NCBI GenBank assembly: GCA_017940185.1
Contig: JAGAZE010000034.1
Span: forward strand, 1 to 64,000
Direction of reading: 5' to 3'
Origin: Bacteroidaceae bacterium
GTDB taxonomy: Bacteria > Bacteroidota > Bacteroidia > Bacteroidales > Bacteroidaceae
Length of the DNA: 64,000 bases
In this document: positions 27,287-36,183 of the stretch, in pieces
Layout of the letters: each line of letters begins with the position of its first letter
How positions within the stretch are numbered: the first letter of the stretch is position 1
The notes under the pieces: model-generated
Seen by the model: only the letters and a program-made list of their open reading frames with translations
Databases searched by the model: none
What the model was told of the DNA's origin: nothing
Program-made: the position numbers and the translations under genes

Positions 27287-28054
27287 TTATTGCACTATGG
27301 TGATTCTTCCTTCCACCTTTGCGTCGACAGTCACGCCTTTGGCCATCTGTTCGCGCAGGTAGTCCATAATAATAAAGCGTATGTTGTTTTCTTCTGCTTC
27401 GGGTTGGTTCACATCGGTCTTGGCTTTGAATGCCACCATTCTGTCGTTGCCCTGTGCCAGATAGTCGAGCGTGGCAATGCGGTAGGAGGCATTGGGATCT
27501 ATCTCCTTGCCGTTGAGCGTGCCGCTCACCAGCTTGCCGTCCTTGGTGATGACGAGTTTTACGCCGCGGCTCACACCTTCGCCACCTTGGATGGCTATCT
27601 GCTGGAACAACTCCTTCACCTTCTCGCCGGTGAGGGTGAGGAAGCATATCTTGTTTTCAAAAGGTGCCACCTCGGTGACATCGCCCACGGTCACCTCGCC
27701 TTCGGCCAAGGCTGCACGCATGCCACCTATATTATATACGGCGAAGTCGGGCTTCTCGTTATATTTTTCGGCGGCGGCAAACATAATGTCGGTGAGCAGG
27801 TTGGAAAGCGGGCTCTCGGGCCGGTCGGCAAAAAGATAGCTTCCCACACGTCCCACCACGGGCTTTATCATACTGTCCACCTTAGCTTGGTAAGGCATGA
27901 TAAACGCGGCGGCTTGAGCATCGGGACGGGCATCGAAACGGTTGTCGATGAGTACACGGGTGCGGTCGATACCGGCCAACTCATAATGGCTGGTGCAGGC
28001 ACCACACCACACAAGCAGGGAAAGCAAACTGAGGGAGAGAAGTTTCAGACGCAT
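27287..28054 (-). CDS. 5'-nucleotidase C-terminal domain lipoprotein
   Basis: A 255-residue product. A signal with probable lipobox (VWCGAC, Cys at about 19) is followed by the 5'-nucleotidase C-terminal domain, with FAVYNIGGMRAALAEGEVT, DVTEVAPFENKICFLTLTG and the terminal repeat region. This domain normally binds the nucleotide base next to the catalytic domain. Here the two domains are separate neighbouring genes, 40 bases apart, a common arrangement in Bacteroidales. ATG 28054 opens the signal peptide; the frame is open further up without support. Confidence 0.88.
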   Translation of the reverse strand: MRLKLLSLSLLSLLVWCGACTSHYELAGIDRTRVLIDNRFDARPDAQAAAFIMPYQAKVDSMIKPVVGRVGSYLFADRPESPLSNLLTDIMFAAAEKYNEKPDFAVYNIGGMRAALAEGEVTVGDVTEVAPFENKICFLTLTGEKVKELFQQIAIQGGEGVSRGVKLVITKDGKLVSGTLNGKEIDPNASYRIATLDYLAQGNDRMVAFKAKTDVNQPEAEENNIRFIIMDYLREQMAKGVTVDAKVEGRITIVQ

Positions 28055-28093
28055 AGCATTGGTTGTTTTAGCTGATAATAAATAATTGTTGTG

Positions 28094-28101
28094 CAAATAT
28101 A
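28094..28101 (-). promoter_or_regulatory. possible -7 box of the 5'-nucleotidase pair
   Basis: TATATTTG on the minus strand, 40 bases upstream of the first gene. No TTTG at consensus spacing. Confidence 0.4.
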
Positions 28102-28182
28102 GCATCATTGTTTGAAACGTAAAAGAATGCGGCCGTATTTGTATCGGCATGGCAGTGATTGTGAAATATTTATTGCCAAATA

Positions 28183-28214
28183 TTTGTCACATCACCTGCA
28201 AAGTCCTACCTTTG
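28183..28214 (+). promoter_or_regulatory. promoter of rplS
   Basis: TTTG (28183-28186), 20 bases, then TACCTTTG (28207-28214). A full consensus match giving a leader of about 80 bases. Confidence 0.8.
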
Positions 28215-28302
28215 CACGGCAAAATTTCGCCGTAACCGCTGGCAGCGGAAGAGTCGTTGGCCATGTTGCGCCGAAGCACACACACGTAAACAATTAAGCA
28301 TC

Positions 28303-28668
28303 ATGAACTTAATTAAAGTAGCCGAAGAGGCTTTCAAGACAGGAAAAGAGTTTCCGGAGTTCCGTGCCGGCGACACCATCACCGTAGCCTATCGCATCGT
28401 TGAGGGTTCAAAAGAGCGTATCCAGCTCTACCGCGGCGTGGTGATTAAGATCAACGGTCACGGCGACAAGCGTCGTTTCACCGTTCGCAAGATGTCGGGC
28501 ACCGTAGGCGTGGAGCGCATCTTCCCCATCGAGTCGCCCAACATAGAGAGCATCGAGGTGAACAAGCGCGGTAAAGTACGTCGCGCCAAACTCTACTACC
28601 TGCGCAACCTCACCGGTAAGAAGGCACGCATCAAAGAAAAGCGTACACCTATCAAGACCGAGGATTAA
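28303..28668 (+). CDS. rplS: 50S ribosomal protein L19
   Basis: A 121-residue ribosomal protein at the 30S-50S interface. It matches L19 from start to end: [40 protein letters not shown], and [20 protein letters not shown] near the C-terminus. It is a single gene with its own strong promoter and a hairpin after it, not in the usual rpsP-trmD operon. Confidence 0.98.
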   Translation: MNLIKVAEEAFKTGKEFPEFRAGDTITVAYRIVEGSKERIQLYRGVVIKINGHGDKRRFTVRKMSGTVGVERIFPIESPNIESIEVNKRGKVRRAKLYYLRNLTGKKARIKEKRTPIKTED

Positions 28669-28709
28669 CACGCTTCGGCTGAGGGGAAACCCTCACACCA
28701 CCATCGACG

Positions 28710-28736
28710 GGGCATTGTCGGCACACGGCAATGCCC
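28710..28736 (+). terminator. hairpin after rplS
   Basis: GGGCATTG and CAATGCCC form an 8-bp stem 42 bases after the rplS stop, with partly pairing CG bases inside. A T-run is weak. Confidence 0.45.
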
Positions 28737-28807
28737 TGATTGCGCTATTGCAGGGTGGCGGCGACCAAACTTTTTAGCCGAAAACATCGTGTGTTAATAA
28801 AATAGTG

Positions 28808-28815
28808 TAACTTTG
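28808..28815 (+). promoter_or_regulatory. -7 box of the folP-cdaA-peptidase operon
   Basis: TAACTTTG matches TAnnTTTG, 22 bases before the folP ATG. No clear upstream TTTG. Confidence 0.45.
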
Positions 28816-28837
28816 TAGCATTAAAACCTTATCTGTC

Positions 28838-29695
28838 ATGCCCTATCCCTCCACCGCAAGCTTTACGCTTAACCTTCACGGGCGGCTGCTTTCGCTTGCC
28901 GTGCCCCAGGTGATGGGCATCGTGAACTGCACGCCCGACTCGTTCTATGCCGACAGTCGCACCACGACGGAGGCCGCCATCGTGCGCCGTGCACTGCTAA
29001 TGGTCGCCGAGGGTGCAGCCATTCTTGACGTGGGAGCCTGCTCCACGCGCCCCGACAGCCGCCCGGTGGACGAGCATGAGGAGATGGAGCGTCTGCGTCG
29101 AGCACTGCCGTTGCTGCAACAGGCATGCCCCACCCTACCGCTCAGCGTCGACACCTACCGCCCCGACGTGGCGCGCATGTGCGTGGAAGAGTATGGCGTG
29201 GCAATGGTCAACGACGTGGGACAGCCCGCATCCCACAGAGAGCGCACCGACAAGCAGCGCGAAGCCATGTGGCGCATGGTGGCGCATCTGCGAGTGCCCT
29301 ACGTGCTCACATCGAGCGCCGACTCCCTTGATACCATGCTCAGCAACATGGCACAACACGTTGCCGAGCTGCACGCACTGGGCGTGGCCGACGTGGTGGC
29401 CGACCCGGGCTTCGGCTTCGGTAAGACACTCGAGCAGAACTACGACGTGCTGCACAGGCTCGACGAGCTGCACCTGCTGCGTGTGCCGCTGCTGGTAGGA
29501 CTCTCGCGCAAGTCGATGTTCACGCGTCTGCTCGGCATCGACGCCGCCGATGCGCTCAACGCCACCACCGTGGCACACACCATAGCGCTGACGAAAGGCG
29601 TGCACCTGCTGCGCACACACGACGTGAAGGCGGCCGTGGAAGCCGTGAAAATAGTCAACGCAACACACACAACAGAGCAAGGCAGCAAACAGTAA
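28838..29695 (+). CDS. folP: dihydropteroate synthase
   Basis: A 285-residue enzyme that condenses p-aminobenzoate with the pterin pyrophosphate in folate synthesis; it is the sulfonamide target. Conserved blocks are MGIVNCTPDSFYADSR (about 27-42), GACSTRPDS, VDTYRPDVA, VNDVGQ, DPGFGFGKTLEQNYDVL and GLSRKSMF. The length is normal. It is the first gene of a cluster with cdaA and a peptidase; folP next to cdaA is common in Bacteroidetes. Confidence 0.96.
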   Translation: MPYPSTASFTLNLHGRLLSLAVPQVMGIVNCTPDSFYADSRTTTEAAIVRRALLMVAEGAAILDVGACSTRPDSRPVDEHEEMERLRRALPLLQQACPTLPLSVDTYRPDVARMCVEEYGVAMVNDVGQPASHRERTDKQREAMWRMVAHLRVPYVLTSSADSLDTMLSNMAQHVAELHALGVADVVADPGFGFGKTLEQNYDVLHRLDELHLLRVPLLVGLSRKSMFTRLLGIDAADALNATTVAHTIALTKGVHLLRTHDVKAAVEAVKIVNATHTTEQGSKQ

Positions 29696-29721
29696 CTCGT
29701 CAAAATAGCAAATAACATATC

Positions 29722-30570
29722 GTGTTTCTCGATTTTAGCATAAAAGACATCATCGACATAGTGCTGGTGGCACTGTTGCTCTACTACTTCTACCGTGTGA
29801 TGAAGGAGAGCCGCACCATCAACGTGTTTGTCGGCATCGTCATCTTCGTGGTGGTATGGATTTTCGTGAGCCAGATACTGAAGATGAAGATGCTGGGCAG
29901 CATCCTCGACACCGTGGTCAGCGTGGGTGTGATAGCCTTGATAGTGCTGTTTCAGGACGAGATACGCAAGTTTCTGTTCACCCTCGGCGCCCATCAGCAC
30001 CTCAGTCGCGTGCTCAACTTCTTGTCAAACACCACCAAGCAGGAACAGGAAAAGGCCAACATACTGCCCATTGTGATGGCATGCGTCAACATGTCGAGGC
30101 AGAAGACGGGGGCCCTCATCGTGGTGGAGCGCTCCATCCCGCTCAACGACATCATCGCCACTGGCGAAGAGATCAATGCCGAGGTGCGCCAACGACTGAT
30201 AGAAAACCTTTTCTTCAAGAATTCGCCCCTGCACGACGGTGCTGTGGTGGTGAAACGCGACACCATCCGTGCCGCCGGATGCATACTGCCCGTGGCACAC
30301 GATGTCAACATCCCCAAACACTTCGGCCTGCGCCACCGCGCAGCACTCGGCATCACGCAGGAGAGCGACGCCCTGGCCATCGTGGTGTCGGAGGAGACAG
30401 GCAACATCACAGCGGCCATAGGCGGACAGTTCCGGCACAAGCTCAACGCCGAACAGCTCGAGGCACTGCTCACCGAGAGAGAAGAGCGACGCACCAAGCG
30501 AAACAGAAAGAAAGCAAAGACAACCAACAACGCCGACACACAAAAACCTAATAACACATCCGACACATGA
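29722..30570 (+). CDS. cdaA: diadenylate cyclase CdaA
   Basis: A 282-residue membrane enzyme that makes cyclic di-AMP from two ATP. Two or three N-terminal membrane helices (about 8-80) are followed by the DisA-N catalytic domain, with LHDGAVV near residue 170 and GLRHRAALG near 204, the two ATP-binding motifs. The C-terminus is Lys/Arg/Asn-rich. The start codon is GTG 29722, 26 bases after folP. The stop overlaps the next ATG (ATGA), so the following peptidase is translationally coupled. No cdaR-like regulator gene is present. Confidence 0.95.
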   Translation: MFLDFSIKDIIDIVLVALLLYYFYRVMKESRTINVFVGIVIFVVVWIFVSQILKMKMLGSILDTVVSVGVIALIVLFQDEIRKFLFTLGAHQHLSRVLNFLSNTTKQEQEKANILPIVMACVNMSRQKTGALIVVERSIPLNDIIATGEEINAEVRQRLIENLFFKNSPLHDGAVVVKRDTIRAAGCILPVAHDVNIPKHFGLRHRAALGITQESDALAIVVSEETGNITAAIGGQFRHKLNAEQLEALLTEREERRTKRNRKKAKTTNNADTQKPNNTSDT

Positions 30571-31973
30571 AAAAACAACTCGTATCGCTATGTCTGCTCC
30601 TGGCAAGCAGCAGCATGGCCTTCGCACAGCAGGCCGACGGCGGCATCAGTCAAGACATGCTCAGACAGATGGAAGCCAACCACGCCAAGCAAGGACAGCA
30701 GAAAGCACTGTTCAACGCCGTGGCCAACAACAACATCGACAATCTGGCACAAGACTTCAACAACAAGAAGCCCTTCGACACCCACTTCACCTACGACACG
30801 CCGAAGCAAAGCATCCACGACCAGAAGAGTTCGGGTCGCTGCTGGATGTTCTCAGGCTTCAACGTGCTGCGCGCCAACTATGCCAAGAAGCACAACGACG
30901 AGCGCCGTGTGGAATTCTCACACGCCTACCTCTTCTTCTACGACCAGCTGGAGAAAGCCAACCTCATGCTGCAAGGCGCCATAGAGACAGCCAAGAAACC
31001 CATGGACGACATCCGCGTGCAGTTCTTCTTCAAGAGTCCCATCGGCGACGGCGGCACCTTCTGCGGCGTGTCCGACCTTGCAGCCAAGTACGGACTCGTG
31101 CCCATGAGCGTGATGCCCGAGACCTACTCGGCCGACAACACCAACAAGATGCGCGCACTGGTGAGCTCCAAGCTGCGCGAATACGGACTGGAGCTGCGCA
31201 AGATGGTCGCCGACGGCGCAAAGCCGGCAGCCATCAAGCAGCGCAAGACAGAAATGCTCAGCACCATCTACAACATGCTGTGCCTCACACTGGGAGAACC
31301 CGTGAAGCAATTCAGCTACGCCTTCACAGACAAGAACGGAAAGGCTGTAACCGAAGCACGGCAGTTTACACCACAATCGTTCTACCAAGAGGTGGTGGGC
31401 GGACCCATCAACGGCACATTCATCATGGTGATGAACGACCCGCGACGCGAATACTACAAGACCTACGAAGTGGAATACGACCGCCACAGCTACGACGGAC
31501 ACAACTGGAAATACCTCAACCTGCCGATGAACGAGATAGAAGACCTCGCCATCGCTTCGCTGAAGGACGGCCGCAAGCTCTACAGCAGCTACGACGTGGG
31601 CAAACTGCTCGACCGCAAACGCGGATATGCCGACCTCAACAACTACGACTACGGCACACTCTTCAACACTACCTTCCCCATGACCAAGGCCGACCGCATT
31701 GCCACCTTCGACAGTGGCAGCACTCACGCTATGACGCTCACGGCAGTAGACCTGGGCAGCGACGGCCGACCCGTCAAGTGGAAAGTGGAGAACTCGTGGG
31801 GTGCCACATGGGGACAGCAGGGATGCCTCATCATGACAGCCGACTGGTTCCGCGAGTATATGTTCCGCCTCGTGGTAGACAAGCAGTACGTGCCACAGCG
31901 ACTGCTCGACCTCGAAAAGCAGAAGCCCGTGATGGTGATGCCCGAAGACCCGCTCTTCCAGGTTGACGAATAA
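30567..31973 (+). CDS. secreted C1B-family cysteine aminopeptidase (bleomycin hydrolase-like)
   Basis: A 468-residue papain-fold peptidase. A signal peptide (MKKQLVSLCLLLASSSMAFAQ region) precedes the catalytic domain, so it works in the periplasm or outside, unlike cytoplasmic PepC. Active-site residues are visible: Cys in SSGRCWMFSGFN near 91, His in GSTHAMTLTAVD near 386, Asn in KVENSWGATWG near 408. It overlaps cdaA by 4 bases. A physical or regulatory link to cyclic di-AMP is not known to me; the coupling only suggests shared expression. Confidence 0.93.
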   Translation: MKKQLVSLCLLLASSSMAFAQQADGGISQDMLRQMEANHAKQGQQKALFNAVANNNIDNLAQDFNNKKPFDTHFTYDTPKQSIHDQKSSGRCWMFSGFNVLRANYAKKHNDERRVEFSHAYLFFYDQLEKANLMLQGAIETAKKPMDDIRVQFFFKSPIGDGGTFCGVSDLAAKYGLVPMSVMPETYSADNTNKMRALVSSKLREYGLELRKMVADGAKPAAIKQRKTEMLSTIYNMLCLTLGEPVKQFSYAFTDKNGKAVTEARQFTPQSFYQEVVGGPINGTFIMVMNDPRREYYKTYEVEYDRHSYDGHNWKYLNLPMNEIEDLAIASLKDGRKLYSSYDVGKLLDRKRGYADLNNYDYGTLFNTTFPMTKADRIATFDSGSTHAMTLTAVDLGSDGRPVKWKVENSWGATWGQQGCLIMTADWFREYMFRLVVDKQYVPQRLLDLEKQKPVMVMPEDPLFQVDE

Positions 31974-32074
31974 TGCCGTCCACACAGCACACAGCGCTCC
32001 GCCAGCTGCCGCAAGGCAGAAAGCGGGGCGCTTTCGCATGCTCCCCACCCTGCCTTTCAAGCCCAATCACTGAC

Positions 32075-32140
32075 CAATGTCGACGACTTTGGTAACCAAT
32101 CTCGACGACTTTGGTCAGCAATCTCGACGATTTTGGTCGG
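32075..32140 (+). repeat. 22-base tandem array, three units
   Basis: Three exact-length 22-base units start CAATGTCGACGACTTTGG, CAATCTCGACGACTTTGG and CAATCTCGACGATTTTGG. The period equals that of the arrays at 17776 and 55440, but the sequence differs apart from a GATTG on the minus strand. Confidence 0.85.
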
Positions 32141-32201
32141 AAAAAGTACCCCACCCGATACCCCCATGTCGTACAATGGGAAGTTTTATGGCACACCGAA
32201 A

Positions 32202-32231
32202 TTTGTAAGTAAATAATAATGAGTACCTTTG
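32202..32231 (+). promoter_or_regulatory. promoter of the surface protein-nuclease operon
   Basis: TTTG (32202-32205), 18 bases, then TACCTTTG (32224-32231), 22 bases before the first ATG. Confidence 0.7.
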
Positions 32232-32253
32232 CAATCCGATACTCACAACAACA

Positions 32254-34866
32254 ATGTCAGTCATTAGTCACATTATGTATACCACCCACTCTCTCGCCAT
32301 CCCTCATTGCCGTCTGCATCGGTTCGTCGTGCTGTTCTGCCTGGCTTTCAGCCTTGCCGGCGTCAGCGCCGCTACGGTGACAGATGTGCTCAACCACACC
32401 GACCTGACCGCCACCGGTACCGGTTATACCGACTTCAGCGGTGTGAAGAAGACCTCAGCTGCCGTGTATGCCGGCAACACTGCCGTGCAGAACAGTTCAA
32501 TAGGCATGCGCAGCAGCGGCAACAACAGCGGCATCGTGACCACCGCCTCGGGCGGAAAGGTGAGACGCATCACCGTCACATGGACCTCAAATACCGCAGG
32601 TCGCACCTTGCAGGTGTATGGCAAGAACACCGCCTACAGCAGTGCTGCCGACCTCTACGGCGGCGGTGCAAGCCAAGGCACACTGATAGGCAGCATCGTC
32701 TACGGCACCAGCAACACCGTGACCATCAGCGGCGACTACGAATACATCGGTCTGCGCTCGCAATCAGGCATGCTATCCGTCAGCGACCTCACCATAGAGT
32801 GGGAGACAGGCTCGGGCGCTGAGCTGCAAGAGCCCAATGTGGCCTTTGCCACGACCAGTGTGACGCGCGAATACAACTCGCTGCAATACCAACAACAGGC
32901 CACCACCACAGCAGGCTACGACGGTACGCTCGTCTACTCGTGCACCAATACTGGCTATTTCAACATCAACAGTCAGACGGGCATGGTGAGCTGGAGCGAA
33001 GGCGCTGCCGGACAGCAGACCATCGTGACAGCCACGGCACCGCAGACAGCCAACTATAAGTCGGGACTGGCCAGCTACACGCTCACACTGACCAGCCCCG
33101 GCAGCGATGCCGACGTGTACACACTCGTCACCGATGCGGCACAGATACAGACCAACGGCACACAATATATCCTCGTGGCCGACTACGGCACCCCCTCCGC
33201 CTACTATGCCCTTGGTGCACAGAACGGCAGCTACCGCACTCCCGTGGCAGTGACACCCAACGGCAACGAGATTGATGTGGCAGGACTGGGTGCCGTGGCC
33301 GTCACACTGACGAGCGTGGGCAACGGACAGTATGCCCTCAGCACCGGAGGCAACTACTACCTGACGTGTGCCTCGTCGGGCGCAGCTCTCACCACAGCCA
33401 ATGCCGCTACCGACGAAAAGACACACTGGACCATTGAGGCCACCGATGGAAAATACCGTGTGATGAATGCCTCGGCGACCACACGCGGCATAGCCTACAA
33501 CTACAACAACGGCAACCCGCGCTTCGGTGCCTACATACCCTCGGAAAGCTTCAAGGCCGCCTATCTCTACGTGAAAGGCACGCCGCAGGTGGAGACAGTG
33601 AACACCATCGCTGCCCTGCGCGAACTGGAAGACGGCACGACGGTGCGACTCACGCTGAGCGAACAAAACCGCGGTGAGGTGACCTACAACTACAACGGCA
33701 GCACGACAGAAGCCTATGTGCGCGACCAGACCTCTGCCGTACTGTTCGACAACTTCCTGACCAACGACCCGGGATGGCACACACAGAAAGACATGGGACT
33801 CATCGGCAGCGTCATGGGGCAATATAGAGTGGTGAACGGCATGCCCACCTTTGTCTCGGCGGGCACCGCCGCCAAGGCCGACGACATACTGTGTCTGGAC
33901 AACTTCTGCGATGTGACACCCACTGCCGCCACGCTCGCCACAGCCCTCGGCACTACCCTGCGCGCCGACTACATACGTATAGCCGACATGGGCGTGCGCA
34001 TCACGGGCAGCGGCAGCAACGCCACCTATGCGCTGACCGACGGCAACAACACGCTGACCATCGACAACGGCTTCGGCATCAGCTCAATCAGCCTCGCCGC
34101 ACTCGCTGCCGATCGCACCTACACGGCAACAGGCATACTCACCACCGATGCCAACGGCAACTCGCTGCTGCGACTGACAGAGATAGAAGAACTGACCCCC
34201 GACGTGAGCCTCGACGAGACAAGCGACAACACCACCTCACTCGCCACCTACAACGGGCGGACGGTCAACGTGGTGGTCAACCGCCAATTCACAGCAGGCA
34301 TGTGGAACACGCTGGCACTGCCCTTCAGCGTGAGTGCCATGGACGACCTGTTTCCCAACACACAGGTGGCAGCCTTCACAGGCTACAACGCCGGGACACA
34401 CACACTGCTGTTCACCTCCGTCAACAGCATCAGTGCCGGGCAGCCCTACCTCATACTGCCCACCACAGAGACTGAGGCACAGCTGGTGGTGAACGGCGTG
34501 CAACTGCATAAGGACGCCGCCACGGTGACACAGGGCCACTACGCGATGCACGCCGTCTTCAGTCCCGTGAGCTTCAGCATCGGCGACCGCAGCGTGCTTT
34601 TCCTCGGACAAAACAATACCCTCTACTACCCCAACACCGGCAACGCCATGAAGGCCTTCCGCGCCTACTTCAAGGCAGCCGCCGATGCGCCGCTGGCATC
34701 GATAAGCGTTGACGGCATCGCTACAGGCATCGATACCATAGCCACCGACCCGCTCACGACAACGGCACCCGTCTACAACCTCAGCGGACAGCGAATGCAA
34801 GGCAGCATCGACACACTGCCCAGAGGGGTATATATAGTAAATGGTATGAAAGTCATCGTAAAATAA
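32254..34866 (+). CDS. large secreted/surface protein with Prevotella-type C-terminal sorting motif
   Basis: An 870-residue exported protein. A long signal region (hydrophobic FVVLFCLAFSLAGVSA, about 27-42) is followed by a discoidin-like beta domain (about 43-190), an Ig-like/cadherin-like repeat (about 195-285, with GYDGTLVYSCTNTGYF), a ricin- or lectin-like beta region (about 290-445), an OB-fold-like module (about 450-560, with ALRELEDGTTVRLTLSEQNR) and further beta domains. The end reads YNLSGQRMQG...GVYIVNGMKVIVK, the pattern seen at the C-terminus of many Prevotella surface proteins and likely read by type IX secretion. The ligand is unknown. A start at ATG 32275 is also possible. Confidence 0.8.
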   Translation: MSVISHIMYTTHSLAIPHCRLHRFVVLFCLAFSLAGVSAATVTDVLNHTDLTATGTGYTDFSGVKKTSAAVYAGNTAVQNSSIGMRSSGNNSGIVTTASGGKVRRITVTWTSNTAGRTLQVYGKNTAYSSAADLYGGGASQGTLIGSIVYGTSNTVTISGDYEYIGLRSQSGMLSVSDLTIEWETGSGAELQEPNVAFATTSVTREYNSLQYQQQATTTAGYDGTLVYSCTNTGYFNINSQTGMVSWSEGAAGQQTIVTATAPQTANYKSGLASYTLTLTSPGSDADVYTLVTDAAQIQTNGTQYILVADYGTPSAYYALGAQNGSYRTPVAVTPNGNEIDVAGLGAVAVTLTSVGNGQYALSTGGNYYLTCASSGAALTTANAATDEKTHWTIEATDGKYRVMNASATTRGIAYNYNNGNPRFGAYIPSESFKAAYLYVKGTPQVETVNTIAALRELEDGTTVRLTLSEQNRGEVTYNYNGSTTEAYVRDQTSAVLFDNFLTNDPGWHTQKDMGLIGSVMGQYRVVNGMPTFVSAGTAAKADDILCLDNFCDVTPTAATLATALGTTLRADYIRIADMGVRITGSGSNATYALTDGNNTLTIDNGFGISSISLAALAADRTYTATGILTTDANGNSLLRLTEIEELTPDVSLDETSDNTTSLATYNGRTVNVVVNRQFTAGMWNTLALPFSVSAMDDLFPNTQVAAFTGYNAGTHTLLFTSVNSISAGQPYLILPTTETEAQLVVNGVQLHKDAATVTQGHYAMHAVFSPVSFSIGDRSVLFLGQNNTLYYPNTGNAMKAFRAYFKAAADAPLASISVDGIATGIDTIATDPLTTTAPVYNLSGQRMQGSIDTLPRGVYIVNGMKVIVK

Positions 34867-34873
34867 CCGCACC

Positions 34874-35089
34874 ATGAAACGACACTACATACAACCCCTC
34901 GTGCACAGCCGTGCGCTGACACCCGCTGACACACTTGCTGCCGTGAGCGGACAAAACGGCGGCGTCACCATCATAGAAGGCGGCGACGAAGGCGGCGACC
35001 CGGGAGGAGCACTCGGCAAGCAGACCGACATCTGGGACGACGACAGCGAAGACCCGGAAGAAGACACCTACAGCCCATTCATACACTGA
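34874..35089 (+). CDS. small 71-residue acidic protein, paralogue of the 323-547 gene
   Basis: The gene starts MKRHYIQPLVHSRALTPADT and contains TLAAVSGQNGG, then EGGDEGGDPGG and a very acidic C-terminus (DIWDDDSEDPEEDTY). No signal peptide is evident. It begins 8 bases after the surface-protein stop and ends 31 bases before the nuclease gene, so it is clearly part of this operon. Its pattern matches the 74-residue gene near the start of the window. No function is known to me. An inhibitor or chaperone role is possible, given the acidic tail, but not shown. Confidence 0.72.
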   Translation: MKRHYIQPLVHSRALTPADTLAAVSGQNGGVTIIEGGDEGGDPGGALGKQTDIWDDDSEDPEEDTYSPFIH

Positions 35090-35119
35090 CCCACACACCC
35101 CATCACGACACGCAACGAT

Positions 35120-36175
35120 ATGAAACGCATCATACTTCTCCTTGCCATCGTCCTGACGTCGCTGCACGCCGCGGCACAGGACAACACCGTGACCATCACC
35201 CTGCGCGACGGACGCACCATCAGCTACAGCGCCGCACAATACGACAGTGTGCGCGTGCTGCGCCACCTGCAACTCACACAGGCCGACAACGTGGGCGTGA
35301 AGGTGTATCTCGCCGGCGGCAAATCGGCGGACTATCTCGCCACGAAGGTGGAGATAAACAGCGGCGTGGCCGATGACAACGCCAACCGCAACCGCTACCA
35401 GCGCAACGACCACGTGACCTATCTGCTCGAACTGCCGCGCCTGAGCTCCGACTCCATCAACAACCTCTTCCTGCAGAAGTCGACCGACGACTACGGCATC
35501 ACCTTCAGCATAGAGTGGGACTGCGCCAAGAAGGCACAGCGCTGGACAGCCTACCAGTTCCACGCCGGACTGCCCGACAACAACGTGGGACGTACTACCA
35601 GCAGCTTCCACGACGACCCGGAGATACCCACAGCCTACCAGACACACCACGACGACTACACCGGCAGCGGCTACTCGCGCGGACACATGTGCATGAGCGA
35701 AGACCGACAGTCGAGCGCGGAGCAGAACCGGCAGACATTCTACTGCAGCAACATACACCCGCAACACCAGAATCATAACGGTGTGCTGTGGCTCAACCTG
35801 GAGAACACCGTCAACGGCTGGGGAAACAACCGCTCGTTCTGCGACACGCTCTACGTGGTGAAGGCAGGCACCATCGACAAGACCGACCAGATTCTGGGCT
35901 ATACCAACAGCACCCGAACCAGCGCGCATCTGCTCATACCGAAGTACTTCTACATGTGCGTGCTGGCTGTGAAAAACGGTCAATACAAGGCCATCGGTTT
36001 CTGGACCGAGCACACCAACCAAAGCATCTCGGGCGCCAATCCTGCCGACTATGCCAAGAGCATCAGAGAGATTGAACAGCTGACGGGCATCGACTTCTTC
36101 TGCAACCTGCCCGACGACATCGAGCAGCAGGTGGAAAGCTCGTACACCTTATCATCGTGGGGCCTGAGCCGATAA
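35120..36175 (+). CDS. secreted DNA/RNA non-specific endonuclease
   Basis: A 351-residue extracytoplasmic nuclease. A signal peptide (ends LHAAAQ) is followed by a short beta module (about 20-90, TITLRDGRTISYSAAQYDSV, a type common in Bacteroidetes surface proteins) and the beta-beta-alpha-Me nuclease domain (about 90-335). The catalytic motif SRGHMCMSEDR lies near 188, with His as general base, and HNGVLWLNLEN supplies the metal-binding Asn and Glu. It probably degrades extracellular nucleic acids for food, biofilm change or escape from DNA traps. It is co-transcribed with the small acidic gene. Confidence 0.93.
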   Translation: MKRIILLLAIVLTSLHAAAQDNTVTITLRDGRTISYSAAQYDSVRVLRHLQLTQADNVGVKVYLAGGKSADYLATKVEINSGVADDNANRNRYQRNDHVTYLLELPRLSSDSINNLFLQKSTDDYGITFSIEWDCAKKAQRWTAYQFHAGLPDNNVGRTTSSFHDDPEIPTAYQTHHDDYTGSGYSRGHMCMSEDRQSSAEQNRQTFYCSNIHPQHQNHNGVLWLNLENTVNGWGNNRSFCDTLYVVKAGTIDKTDQILGYTNSTRTSAHLLIPKYFYMCVLAVKNGQYKAIGFWTEHTNQSISGANPADYAKSIREIEQLTGIDFFCNLPDDIEQQVESSYTLSSWGLSR

Positions 36176-36183
36176 CACCCGGC

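Larger units (their letters stand above)
31974..32253 (+). other. intergenic stretch with 22-base array and promoter
   Basis: There is no gene in this 280-base gap. It contains three 22-base tandem units (32075-32140) and the promoter of the next operon (32202-32231). Confidence 0.7.
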
